Assembly: GCA_019925105.1 (NCBI GenBank)
Contig: JAHGAU010000033.1
Location: forward strand, 372,001-436,000
DNA length: 64,000 nucleotides
Source of the DNA: Niebla homalea
Taxonomy: Eukaryota > Ascomycota > Lecanoromycetes > Lecanorales > Ramalinaceae
Direction of reading: 5' to 3'
The notes beneath the pieces were generated by a model, which saw only the letters and a list, made by a program, of their open reading frames with translations, had not been told where the DNA came from and did no database searches. Shown here in pieces: positions 50,056 to 63,989 of the stretch. The position numbers were made by a program, and so were the translations under genes. Position 1 is the stretch's first letter. Every line of letters begins with the position of its first letter.

Positions 50056-51965
50056 AAGGAAAGAAATAATCTCTTAAAAAAATAAACTACTTTTCTTATA
50101 TCCCGTATACCTTAAAGATATTATTAAGGTAAAAAGTTAAGTTAATAAAATTATACTTTTCTTTAAGAATAAGGAAAGATAACTTTAAGTTTAATTTAAG
50201 GATAATTTTTAATATAATATTTATAAGTTTAATAAAGACAAATGAAGACGTATGCGTTTCTTAAGGTATCCTTATAAACTATAACTATTTAATATTTAAT
50301 ATATTAAAAGTAAAATAATATCGTTTATTAAGGTATATTTTTATTACTTAATACTTATACTTTATATCCGCCTGAAAAAAAGTCTTATATAATAGAATTC
50401 TTAATAAATTATATACTCTTTTTATTAACTTTATATAAAATACGGGTAATATTTTATATATAAAGTAATAATTAAATATAAGTCGTAATTCGATTTTACC
50501 TTTTTTCTTTATAAATATAGGGAATACGTTTTATATATTTATTCGTTTATTTACTTACATATATTTTTTATATATATTTAATTTAATTCTTTATTATATA
50601 ATCGTCTTAAATTATTATTCTTTATTATTTAATAACTTTTTAATAATAGCTTTATACGGCTTAATCCTTAATTTTAATATTACTTTATATAGGAATAAGT
50701 TTATTATTAAGATTTTATATAATTCTTTTACGTTTATATCCCTATATATCTATAGTATTTAAAGTATCTTAAGTTGTACTTAATTATTTAAGATAATATC
50801 CCTTAATATAATACCTTTTTTTTTATTTATATTTATAACTCTTTATATAATTTTAAAGTATCGACCTTTTTTCTTATTTATATTTATAACTCTTTATATA
50901 ATTTTAAAGTATCGACCTTTTTTCTTATTACTTTTTTATCCGTTAAGAATATAACTTATAATAACTTTATTTTAAGGATTATTTCCTTATTTTATAGTTT
51001 TAAAGTTAACTTATCCGTTACTTTATATATATATCTTAAATAGACTTAATAAGTACCGTATTTATACTTTAATAGTCCTTAATAAATTATTAAGTTATCG
51101 GGTTATTTAATTTTTAAGATTATATTTTCTATAATAAGTAAATAGTTCTTATTATTTTTATTTTTTATTTACTTTATTTTTTTCTTCGTATTATTATAAT
51201 ATATAATTTTCTTCTTTTTATTATTAATTTTTTTAAGTTATTTATTATTCTTTTAATATATACGATTATCCGTTTTTATTATTATAAATATTATTAATTT
51301 AATTAATATCGCTTCTTCTTTATATATTATATATTCTTTATACCGTTTAACTTTATTTTACGTAATTAATAATAACTTTAAATATTATATTGTTTTTTTT
51401 ATTTATTTTATTAAATATTAAATCTATAAATCTAATTATCTTCCGCTTTTATTTAATAAGGTATTATTAATATAAAATAAGGCTTATTTTTAGTTTTAAA
51501 TTATTAATTGGACTATCTATTATATCTTCCTTAACTCCCGTATCGTTTCCTTAGTACTTTTAAGCTCCTTTATTATTTCTTAAGTACTCCCGTTATCGTT
51601 TTATTTTTTCCGATTCTTTTAAATTTTTACTTACTTATTCCTATTTACTTTTTATTTAATTTACTTTTTTTACCCCGTTTTACCGCTTTAATTTACTTTT
51701 AGTTTTCCCTTATTTGTTTTAACCGTTTTTTATATATTTTTTCTTCTTTTTAAATACATAAATATACCCTTTTTCTCTTATTAATTAATCGTTAAAATAT
51801 ATACCCTGAAAGCCGATTTTATTCTTTAAATTTCTTTTTTTCTTATAGTTTATTAGTTTTAATTATTTTTTTATTTTTTAATTTAATTTTTAAGCTTTTT
51901 TTTATTATTTTTATATTTAAATAAGTTTAACTTAATTTCTTCTTTTAATATTATTACGTTTTTAT
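50056..51965 (-). pseudogene. Gypsy copy B: reverse transcriptase region
   Basis: The minus strand at about 50150-50117 reads YLNNIF, the decayed form of the YLDDIL/F active site of Gypsy reverse transcriptase. It continues into a stretch compatible with ...EH...L..VF..L....L..N..KC.F that leads to 44321. From about 50620 rightwards it is colinear with copy A (position 1 onward). A 51-bp tandem duplication lies at 50826-50930. The remainder should encode the RT fingers and protease, but these could not be read. Confidence 0.7.
50826..50930. repeat. 51-bp tandem duplication, two identical units
   Basis: ATTTATAACTCTTTATATAA occurs at 50831 and again at 50882. The following bases through CGACCTTTTTTCTTATTA are the same in both units, giving a period of 51. 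Copy A has a single, diverged unit at about 200-255. The two units carry the same RIP changes, so the duplication happened after this sequence had been mutated. Confidence 0.8.
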
Positions 51966-51978
51966 AATATAACTTCTT

Positions 51979-54900
51979 GATTGATTGATTGATTGATTTA
52001 TATTATGGGTCTAGCTAAGCTAATTCCGGCGTTCCTTAATACGCGGCCTTTTGGCCTTACTGGTAACCGTAAAAACCTGATACTTATAACGTTAAAACAA
52101 AACGAAACGTCTACCAGGCCTTTACCCTTTATCCTTTAAAGTAAAGGATATTAACGGCCGTTTAGAAAGTGGCAATTTATTTATATACTTCCTATATTTT
52201 AACTCCCCCAAGAAAATCCGTAATATTATAACCGTATCCTTATAAAGGCTATCCTTAAGCTCATTATTCTTCTGCTTTTTTATATATTTATACTACCTTA
52301 ATCTTATATAATACCTTTAAATATCCTTATTAATATTTACGCGCTTAATATATACCCCTTTTATATTATTATTATTATTAACTTTTTTAAAAACTTTTAA
52401 TAAGCGTTTATTATTATATTTTTATAGTTATAAAAGATATTTTCCGGTTTATATAATTAACGTAACCGGTTTCCGCTCCTTTTTTTTTTCCTTAGCCGGT
52501 AATAAGCCTTCTTTATAAGGTTTTTAATAACCTTATTTATCTTTATAATAAAATTAAACTATAATAATAATCCGGTAAATATTATAAACTTAATAATTAC
52601 CCGGATATTACGTTTTATAAATAATATTTAGCGGTAATTATAAGTATTAATTTTTATAACGAGTTTTAACCTAGTTTTTATAAATAAAGGATAAAAAATA
52701 AGGATATATATAGCGTCCTACTTCTTTTATTTATACTTATATTTAACGTTTATTTAACCCTTAATATATATGGTAAATAGGAAGTAAATTAAACCGTTTT
52801 TACCCGTTTAAAGTTAAATCGTTAATACGTTATTATCCTTTTTTATAATATTATAATAATAAAAATACTTATTAATAATCTTTTTATCGTTAAAAACTAA
52901 GTAATAACGACTTTAAAATATAAAGTCCTTATATTTTTATTAGCGTTTAATTTACTTTATTATAGCTTATAAGATAATTATTATAGTTTTTACTCTTTAA
53001 ATCCTTTTAATTTCAGTTTCTTTTACGTTTAATAAGGGTTTATATTTACTTAGGCTAATTTCTGGGATGCCGGTAAAATTAACCTTTTTTTTAGCTTATT
53101 TTTATTTTATCTTAATAAAAAAGGAAATAAATATCTTTAATTTATTCTTTTTAACTTTAAGTTTATTAAGATTCTGGCGGATCCGCCCGTTTCCTATTAT
53201 CGTAATTAAATATATATATCTTTTTAATTTTACTTAAGTAATTATTTAATTTAATAAGATTTCGATTAACGGTATAAAGATTTTAAACTTTGATACCGGG
53301 ATAAAAGTCGCTTTATAAGTATTATTAATTATTTTTAAATATTAATTCTAGACTTTCTATAATATTTAAATAAGCTTTTTCTTATATTTTAAAGTACTTT
53401 TAAATATATATTAAATAACCGTAATATATATTATAATTAACTTTATTATAGTTTAATAAATAGTTTAAGTTTTTTATAATATAATTCCCTATATTAATAC
53501 GGCGAAATAAATAAGGCCCCTTTCTTATAAAGTTATTTTCTTTTAAACTTTTCTTATATAATCCTTTTAATTAAATTTTTTATTTACTTAAAGGTTAAAA
53601 ACTTTAATACTGATATCTGGCTTTACCGTAACTTTACTTAAGTTTATTATAACTATTATATCATATAACCTTAAGCTCTTAATTATATAAATAAATTTAT
53701 ATTTATATAATATAAATTAAGCTTTATAGGTTTTTATTTATTAAAGATAGACTTTATAAGTTTATTTTAATTTTAAATATTTTATACGTATAAAAATATT
53801 ATAAATTAAAAGGTAAATATTATTAATAAAGCTTTTAACTTAAACCTTTTATTTTAACTTAATAAGCTTTTTAATTAATAAACCGTTAAAGAATAGGAAT
53901 AATATAAGAGAAATAAACGATCTTTAAGGAATCTTTGTTATAATAAGCTTTATTAAATTTATTTTTTATTTTAAATTAATTAATATAACTTAATTACTTA
54001 AAAAACTCTTTATTTACTTAATTAAGAAGGATAATATCCTTTTTTTTTAAGTTATATAGTAACCTTTAATAATTTATTTTATTGAAAATACTTATAATAT
54101 TAAGAAAAAAAAGACTTATAATATACTTCTTCCTATAACCTTATACCGTATATACGTTGTTAATTAATCCTTTAAGGGTTATTTTTATTAACCGATTTCT
54201 TTTTATTCTTATTTATTAGTTAAAAAGAAGTCCGTAATTCTCTATATAATCGTTAAAAATCCTCGTTATTATTATTTTTAAGGCCTTCCTTAACGTATAT
54301 AAGAGTTTAATAAATTTATAAGATTTTACCTTAAAGTAATCCGGTTTAATAAACTTTTTAAGGATAATCGTCTTTATTTCCTTAAACTTACGTAAATAAT
54401 AACCGATATCGAGATATACTTAAAAAAGGTAAATAAAAACCTTTTTAAATAATAAAATTATTATTATTAAAAATCTATTAAGAATCCTATTTAGTCCCGG
54501 GGCTTTATCCTTCTTTAATTTATTAATTACCTTAATTATTATATTTTATATTATTATTTTATTTATTAATACGGGGTTAAAGTACGTAACACCGTTAATA
54601 TTATTTAGGTTAGCTTTTAGTAAAAGGGGGAAAAATGTTCCTTTAAGGGTTTCGATTTTACCGTTAAAGGTATTAATTAATATATTATCGGGTTTCTTAA
54701 AAAGCGGGAATTTAAGGATAAACTTTAATTTCTTACTTTATTCTTTATTATACTTTATTAACTTCTAAATATTATAAAATAAGACTATTAAGTTATATAC
54801 CGTAAATTAAAAATATATTTATTTAACCTTTTTAATAATCCTTTCCTTTTCTTTTTAAATAATCCTTAATTAATTAAGTATCTCTTAATTTTTATATTTA

Positions 54901-57798
54901 AAAGCCTATTTAATTAACCTTTTCATTTTTATAATCGTAGTTATATATCCTTTATTTTAATAAATTTTAAATCTTTAAAAGGGTTTTATTATTAAGATAA
55001 TTTTATTAATTATTTTATTTAATATTTTTATTATTTATTTTATAAAGAAATCAATCCGGTCTTTATTATTTAATTAAAAGAGGTTTACGAATTATATTAT
55101 TATTTCTTTTATTTTCATATAAACTTTTGTTTTTTTAATCGTTTTTTATGTTTTCTTTATTAATAATAATATAATTATATTAACGGTTTAATCTAGGGTT
55201 ATTTATATCGGTATATAATCCGAGTTATATTTTAAGTCCTTTTATAGCCTATATATTACGATTATATTAATAACCTTTTCTATATTAAAAATTAAATTAA
55301 TTATTATTTTAACCTTACGGCTTTTTTACGTAATAATCCCTTATAATATTAATAATAAAAGGTTAGCTTAAACGGTAATTATTAATAAATTATCCGATTT
55401 AACGTAATTTATTATATGCCCTTTTTTATTTTATATATAGTAATATAAATTAAAGTCTTTAAGTAATATATACTCGCTTAAAATAATTAAAACCTTTTTA
55501 AATAACGGTATTATAAAAGGTCCTTTTTTATTAACCGGTAACGGGTTATATACGTTATAAATATTAAAATCGTCCTTTAAGTCCCCTTTTTTCATAATAT
55601 AAAGTATATAAAGGTTTCTATTATAATAAATAATATCTTAATTATCTACGTTAAACCGCTTATTTATAAAAAAGTATATTCTGGTTATTTTATTCCTTTT
55701 AAAGGTTAAATAAAACCCCTTTTTTAAATTAATAAACGAATATATATATAAGCTATATAATAATTCTTATATTATTATAATATTAATATTTTTAATTTTT
55801 TTAAACTTAAATATTAATATTACGGCTTTAATTCCCTCGTTATAAACGTTATATTATATTACTTTTAAAAACGTTAATATATTATATATTAACCTTTATA
55901 AAGGCTTTTTTTATACCTATTTAAATTATAGACTTTTTATTAAAGTTAAACGTTTTTTAATTTAATACCTTCCCGGCTATTATTAAAAACGTAAGATGGC
56001 TGGCCCTTAAGGTCGGAATCATAAGGAGCTTTCTCTTTTTTACCGTTATTTACCCTTTATTATTTAATTGATTAAACTTACGTCTTAAAATTATCTTTAA
56101 TTAATTTATTAGACCAGTTTTATACGTATTATACCGTTAGATTTTTACGGTTATTTAAGTTTCCTTACGTTTAATCTCTTTAACTTTTATTATATATTTA
56201 GAATCCCATATTAAATATCCCTCTTTATTATACGTAACGTATTTAAACGTATTCTTTATAAGTTTTTTAATTATTAATTTTATATACTTATAGGTATCGT
56301 AACTTTTAATATAAATTATATATTTTATGATATTAAAGTATTTTATAATAATATATTTATAGTTTTAATACTTAAAATATTAATAAATATTAACCGCCTT
56401 ATTTTATAATTAAGTTATTTTAAGAGATCCCTTTTTAATAATCCCTTTATTTAAAACGTTATTATATATTTTTATTAACGTTACGCTTAATATAACGGTA
56501 AAGTACCTTTTTATATATCTTAAAAAAATAAATTTCCTTATTATTAACGGAAGCCTATAATTAACGATCTTAAGCTTTAAATAAAGAATTATATTTTCCT
56601 TTTTTATATTCTTTAATATAATTTCTTTCTTAGTTTCCTTAAAACGTAATAAATATATTTTATTTATTATAATAATAAATAATTATTTTAAAACCTTAAT
56701 TAACTTATATTTTCTTTTATTAATTTAAACTTTAAACCTCTTTAAACTTTTTTTCATCTTTAAAGATATTATATTAAGGAAAATATCTTTATTTTATAAT
56801 TTATATACCGTAATAATTTATTTTATTAATAGTTCCGTTATTATTTTAAAAGCCTTTATTAATTATAATGGGTTTATTTTTACCGCTATATTCTTTTCCT
56901 TATTGTTAAATAAATAGACCGTTATTATTTTCACCTTTTTTAATATAGCCGCTTTCTTTTTTATTATCTTTTTATTCTCTATTACGGGTACCCCCTTTAT
57001 TACCCTTATCGTTCAGTTTTCTTTCGTTTAAAAAACCGCCGTTTTTACATTTTTATTTTATATATTTAATTTTAAACCGCCGTTTTTACCCTTTATTAAT
57101 ACCTTTATTACCGTTTTTAAAAAGCCTTATAGCTATTCCGCCTCCCCCAGTTTTATTTTTATTTTTATATAAAAGTCCCTTATACCTTTTAATTTAATTT
57201 ATAATATTAATTAAATTTTTAACGTAATATTTTTCCACTCCACCGTAAAAAGTCCTTTTAAGGTTTTTACCGTTTCCCTTACCGCCCTTTCGCCCTTATT
57301 TACCGGGCGACGTATTATCTCCGCTTTTTATTTTTAATCCCTTAAGGTCCTATCCTCCTTATTAACTTTATTTTCCCTTTATATACCCTTAATGGTACTT
57401 TTACCGCGGTCTTCCTGCCTTTTCCCCCCGCCTATACCCCTCGCCGTTAATATTATACCGGCCTTTTTACCCCCTTATTTACCTACCACCTCCGTATTAT
57501 TATTACGTATTTTATACGCCTTAATACGCGCATTTTATTAACCTTAATTCCTTTATTTATTTTAAGCGTTATCCGGCTTATTATTATTATATTACTTATA
57601 CGCGTTATCGCCGTTTCTATTAATATAAGTTACTTACCCGTTTACCACCTTATTTTTAATTATTACGTTATTTCCACTTATTATACTTAATATATTTCTC
57701 TCACTATTATTAAAGCTATACGTATACGTATCGTTTTGGACCTCTGGGGTCCCTTTGTTCGTCGCCATTTTTCACCAGTTCACTTATTCGTTAAAGTC
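51979..57798 (-). mobile_element. LINE copy 5, full length, RIP-inactivated
   Basis: Flanked by the 13-bp duplication AATATAACTTCTT (51966-51978 and 57799-57811). The tail GATTGATTGATTGATTGATT is at 51979 and the ORF1 start (CAT on the plus strand) is at 57766-57768, with a leader of 30 nt. Domains on the minus strand include the endonuclease motif KDFNLYY (about 55450-55480) and the RT block KKDKAPGLNRILNR (about 54471-54535). Length from start to tail (5790 bp) equals copy 1, so copies 1 and 5 define the undeleted family length. It interrupts Gypsy copy B between protease/RT and the presumed gag. Confidence 0.9.
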
Positions 57799-57811
57799 AA
57801 TATAACTTCTT

Positions 57812-60800
57812 ATATACCGGCTTTTAACGTATTTTACTTAATAAATATATTTAAAATTTAAATAATTAAATATCTTCTTTATAAATAATATCCTTAATCT
57901 TTAATATCTTTATTTAAATTTTAAAGTTAATTATAATTAACTTTAATTATAAAAGTTTTAATAAGATATTATAATTTAAATTATTTTTAATATTATAAAT
58001 ACTTATACCGATTTAATTATTCTTATAATTTTAATATTAAATATAATTTATATATAAAATAATATATAGTTTCTGTTTATTATTAATATATTTAAGTAAT
58101 TAACTTTAATAATTTTAAAGGCTTTTTTTTATCCGTAATTCCCTTATTATACTTAAATTAATTATAATAATATCCGATTTTTAATCGGCTTTTATATTAA
58201 GTAACTTATTTATTTATTTTAATTAATAAATAATTATTATTTTTATAAAATATATTTATTTATTCTTATTAAGTATAACTTTAAGGTTTCATTTTAAGCC
58301 CGCGATTATAATATTATTAATCTTAAGTTATTTATTCTAAATCGTTTTTTATATTTTTTTTCCGTTATTATTAAGAACTTCTCTAATAATTATAATCTTC
58401 TTATAGAGTATACGGTTAAAGTTTAATACGTTCTTTATAAGTCGGTTTATCTTTTTTTTAAAATATAATAAAAGTTATATTAAATATATTATAGGGAATA
58501 TAATATTATTAATTAATAAAATTTACTTAACGTTTAAGGCTTACTCCCTTAATAATCCGATAATTTATTAAAGTTCTTTTTTCCTCCTAATTTTCGCTTT
58601 TCTTTTTAACTTCCTTTTTATTTATTCCTTAATTTATATAAGCTTAACTTTTTCTTTTAAATCGTTATCTTTAACTCGTCGTTACTTCGCGGCTATATTT
58701 ATTATTATGTTTACTTCGTAATTAACGTTCTTATTAAAAGGGTATCCTTCCTTTATAATAATAGCTTTATAATTAAAGTTATTAATAACTTTTTTATTAT
58801 TAACCCTATTAAGGACCTTTCCTTCTTCCTATATAGTTAAAGCGATAGTTATTACGTTTATTAATACGTTTAATTAATTATTAAGCGGTACGGTTATAAA
58901 TAATAATAATAATCTATAATCCATATTATAACGTCCCTTCTTACGATTTTAATCCTTCTTTTATATATATTTCCTTTCGTTAAAATTTATATTATTTCCG
59001 TTATATCTTTATTTATAACTTATATATTCTTCCGTTAAAAATATATTATAATATTTATAATAAATAAAATATAATTTTATATTAAACGACTTAAAATTAT
59101 TAATATAAAGGTTTTTAAACTTAATTAAATTAAATAGTCTTAAAGTAAATTAATTATTTCCTTTAATATCTTAATTAATATATAAATTTTATTAATAATT
59201 CTATAACCCTTAATTTATATTTTCCGCTTAATTATTAATATTTTATTAAGGTAGATTTTAAAATTAATTTTAATATTTAAGTTATTAAGGTAATATTACT
59301 TACGGTAATTATATTAACGCTATTTATATTATTAAGATATCTTAAAATTTTTTATTTATATAATTTTAAGGATATTTAATTTATTACGTTCCTTTTATTT
59401 ATAATATTTATATAATTCCGTTATAATCGATATATATTAAATTTATTTTTAACGTAGCTTCTTAAAGGTTTCCGTTTATATAATTTAATTAATTTATAAA
59501 TGTTTAAGTTTTAAGATTTACTTTTTTATCCTTTTTCTTTTTTTTAAGTTCCCGCTTCTTTTTTATTCTTTCCGTAATTTATTTTATTTTAAGGTATATT
59601 TTATAAAGATTAATCTTTTTATATACGTTTTCTATTAAGCGTTTATAGAGCTCTATATCCGTTAAATTATTCTTAAAACGATTAATTACGTCTTTTAATA
59701 TATATTTAATTATTTTATTTTATAATATTTTCCGGTTTTCCAGGTTTAATATTTTTTCCGTTTAAGTTATATATAATATAGAATATATATTTATAATAAT
59801 TAAAAATAGAATTAATTCCTTAAAATAGTACTTTAATATTATTTATTATTTATTCTTTAAGGTTATTAAGATTTAATTTTAAGAATTCTTAGCTTAATAG
59901 TTTTTTCAATTTTTTTTTATCTTCCTTTATAACGTTATTTATTACTTTATCCGTAAATAAGGTTTTAATTTTTAATTACTTTACTTAATATATTACGTTT
60001 CCTTTAAGTTTTATATTTATTATATTGATTTATTAATTAAAAAAAGTATTTTTCCCGATTTCTTTTTATACGTTATAGATCCATCTTTATATATTATTCG
60101 GTTTATTTTCTTATTTATTTAATTTTCTTAATTTATAGAATAAAGTCTTAATCCTAAGTTATATTATAATTTTTTATTATAAAGTTTCCGATAATTTTAA
60201 GGTAAAAACTGGGATTATTAATGGTATTATTAAGTCTTTTTTATATTTAATTTTATTATTACTATTAAGGAGGATACCTAGAATTATCCAAGTGCCTCTT
60301 TTACTTTGTATATATTAATTAATTCCTTTTTAAATTCAAGGGATTAAGGGATTCTTAATAATATTTCGTTATTCCTTAAAAAGAAATTAATAAGGTTTAT
60401 TATTAAGTGGTCCTCGATAATACCTATAATTATTAATAAATATAAAATGGCCCCGTGATTCATATAAGTTTATCCTAATCTTCTCTATCCTTTATTTAAT
60501 ATAAAGTAAAAGGATATATATATTTTTTTAATAAAGGAAATAAAATAATAATAAAGGGGGCAATAATACCGTAATTGGTTCCTTAATTTATATAATAATA
60601 CTTAACTTTATTCTTCTTATTTTAAGGGTATTAAAATATATATAAAATGAAATGCATTATCGTTAATATATTAGTAGTATTAATAAGGGTATTTTTTTAA
60701 AAAAAAAGGGGTTTACGGTTACTCCGAGTAACTATATTTTGTTTTTATCTTTTTTGCTTTTTTTTTAAGGAAAGGGTTAAATTAATATATAATTATATAA

Positions 60801-62396
60801 CGTTAATAGGGGTCCTTCTGGTCTTTTAGGTTATTATATAAATATATATAAATTATGCCTTATTATTAGTCTATATTTCCCTTTTAGATTAAAATAAGTT
60901 TTAATTATTTATTTTAATCTTTTCTGCTTTTTATATAGGAAAGCCTTAAGGAGGGTGCCGTTAAATTAAGTAAGTTTTATATTAATAATTATTATAGGTT
61001 ATTATTAATATTTTTAATATATATACGATATAATTATTATTATAAGTATATTTATCTTTATTCTTTTTTATTAATTCCCTTAATTAATTTTACTATTTAC
61101 TTCTCCTTATTATTTATTTTTTTAATTTACTTTCTAATTTTTCAATTCTTAATTGCTTAATTTATAGCTCAAAGTAAAAAACTTATTACGTTTAATTAAC
61201 GTATTATATAGCCTGCTGTTATTTCCTAGGAATTTTAAAGACCGGTTTAAACCTTTATAGGTAGTTTAGAACTTAGCTACCGTTTAAATAACTTTTAGCT
61301 TAATAATTTACGTTTTAATAAGGAATATCTCTTTAAGAAGTATATACGATTACTTAAGCCTTATTAAGGAATTTTATTTTTATTATCCTTATCGTTAAGA
61401 TATACGGTTTAATTTAATTACTTTAATAATTATTAAGGAGTTTTATATATTTATTAATATCGAGGTATTTAATATTATTTATAGGTCTTAAAAAATCGCT
61501 TACCCGGTATAAAATAATCTTTAAGATTAATTTTACGTCTCCAGGGAATATATATAATACTCCGAATTAAATTAAAGAGTCTTACTTATAATAAATAAAT
61601 CGGTTATTTAAAATCGTTTTATAAGACTTACGGTTCGGTTATTTAAGATAGTTTAATAAGACTTATAATTCGGTCGGGTTTAATTACTTATATTAACTTA
61701 ATAAGTCTTATATTTTAATTATTACGGTTATTAATTATTAAATAGTAATTTTACGTTATTTAAAGTAAATAATTTTTTTCTCTTTTTTTTCTTTAATTAC
61801 GTTAATTTCTTCTATTTTAAGAAAGCGGCTTATATTAATATATAAGTTATAATTTCCTTAACGATAATTTAGAACATCCGGTAATATACATAATCATTTC
61901 TTAATTAAGGTTTAAACCCGTTATTAATATAGGGGGATTATTGTTTTTTCATGATTAAAACGCTTTAAAAAAGCTATCGTTTTTTTTTATTTTTTGATTT
62001 CTAATGGTTAATAGTTAATTAATAAATATTAATAATATTTTGCCGATACGTATAAACGGGGTCCCCGTATTAATTAAAGGTGGTAATAAAAGCATCCGAA
62101 TAAGGATATTTAGAAGGGGGTTACTTAAATACTTTTATTTTTTTCGGTTTTAGTATTTATCTAATAAGTAAGTAATAATTAAGGATGTTTTACGAATATA
62201 TATGAATTTATAGCCTATTATTTTCGTTATATATATATAATATGGTAATAATAAAGGTCGGTTCTTTATAATATCTTCATAGTTTTTACTGCCGTTAATT
62301 AAGGAAAAAGTACGGTGGGTTATTTACGATTAAGTTATATAATTAGACCGAATTCCCTAATATATATAAGCAGATAAAAGCCTTCTTAAAACCGTT
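57812..62396 (-). mobile_element. Gypsy copy B, 5' internal region (presumed gag and protease)
   Basis: Colinear with copy A, about 1310-5886, with many substitutions of RIP type and few indels. By position between the 5' LTR and RT it should encode gag and protease. However, from the LTR to the RT active site there are about 6.4 kb without the LINE, about twice what a gag-protease region normally needs. No zinc knuckle (CX2CX4HX4C) or DTGA-type protease motif could be read through the stops. The right end carries an A-rich stretch before the LTR. Confidence 0.7.
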
Positions 62397-62647
62397 AAAA
62401 AAAATAGGAATGGAAAAAAAGAGTAAAAGTAATAAAATAATAGGTAGCAATAAAGTATAATTAAAAATAGGCCGCAGCCCTTATATAAGTTAATAAGGTA
62501 TAAATTACTTACTATAGTAATCCGTTATACCCTTCCTTTTTAAAGTGTATATGAATCGATTCTACACTTAGTCAGCCCTTTTAATGTTTCCCTTCCTTTA
62601 TACACCCATCCGCAAGTTTAATATCTTCCATGCTCTCCCCCTTTCCA
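62397..62647 (-). repeat. 5' LTR of Gypsy copy B (right edge)
   Basis: About 250 bp matching 32330-32579 and 5887-6135. In element sense it starts TGGAAAGGGGGAGAGCATGG; the duplicated target TAATC follows at 62648-62652. The GGCCGCAGCCCTTATATAAG block is present at 62470-62489 and gives TATATAAG on the minus strand, the likely promoter of the element. Confidence 0.88.
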
Positions 62648-63989
62648 TAATCCTTTTAATTAAGTTTCTTATTAACTTAAAATCAAGCACTTTAATATTA
62701 ATTTCCGGTTGTATTATAATATCACTTGAATTTATTATAACTATTATACTATATAGCTTTAAACTTTAACTATATAAATAAGTTTATATTTATACGGTAT
62801 AAATTAAACTTTATATATCCTTACTTATTGTAAATAGACTTTTTAAGCTTACTTTAACTTTAAATGGTTTATATAAATAAAAATACTATAAGTTAATAAG
62901 TAAATATTATCGATAAAAATTTTAACTTAGACTTTTTATTTTAATTTAATTAATTCCTTAATCAACGGGTTATTAAAAAATAAAAATAAAATAAAAAAAA
63001 TAAACAAACTTTAAGGGATTTTAATTATAATGGGTTTTATCGGGCTCATCTTTTATTTTAAATTATTTAATATTATTCAGTTACTTAAAAAGCTTTTAAT
63101 TTATTTTATAAAGAAAAATAATATCTTTTTTTCTATAGGTTACATAATCATCTTTAATAATTTATTTTATTAAAAATTTTTATAATATTTAATAAAAGGA
63201 AACTTATTATATACTTTTTCTTTTAGCCTTATATTATATATATACCGTTAACTAAATCTTTTAAGGTTATTTTTATTAAAATTTTTCTTTTTATATTTAT
63301 TCATTAATTAAAAAGGAGCCTATATTCTTCCGCGTAATTATTAAGGATCTTTATAACTACCGTTTTTAAGGCTTTTTTTTAACGTATAAAAGAATATAAT
63401 TAATTTATAAGTTTTTATTTTTAAGTAATCCGGCTTAATTAATTGCTTAAGCATAATCGTTTTAACCTCCTTAAATTTATAAAAGTAATAATTAACTTTA
63501 AAGTAAACTTAAAATAAATAAATAAAAACCTTCCTAAATAAATATATTTCTATTACTAAAAATTTATTTAGGATTTTATGTAATTTGAAAACTTTATTTT
63601 TCTTTAATTTTTTAATCGCTTTAATTATTATTTTTAAAGTTATTTTCTTTATTAATATTTATTAAATCGGAATATATCGCTTCCTTAATATTTATTAAAT
63701 CGATATCTAATAAAAAAAAGAAGAAAGCCTTTTTAAAAGCCTTAATTTTTATTAAAGGTATTAATCATTATATTATTAAGTTTATTAAAAAACGGGAATT
63801 TAAGAATAAATTTCGGTTTCCCACTTTATTTTTTACCGTACTTTATTAACTTCTATATTTTATAGGGGGAAACGGTTAAGTTATAAATTATTAACCGGAA
63901 GTATATTTATTTAGCCTTTTTAATAATTTTTTTCTTATTTTTTTTTAAGTTTCCTTTAATTATATAAACGTTTTTTAATTTTTGTATTT
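62648..63989 (-). mobile_element. LINE copy 6, ORF2 part right of Gypsy copy B
   Basis: It resumes exactly where 32329 stops and is colinear with copy 5 from about 53565 to 54895. The RT block is readable on the minus strand at about 63560-63620 (AIKKLKKNKVFKLHKILNKF). A short direct repeat TTAATATTTATTAAATCG occurs at 63652-63669 and 63685-63702 and is not seen in the other copies. At 63990 the LINE is broken again by another Gypsy end. Confidence 0.85.
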
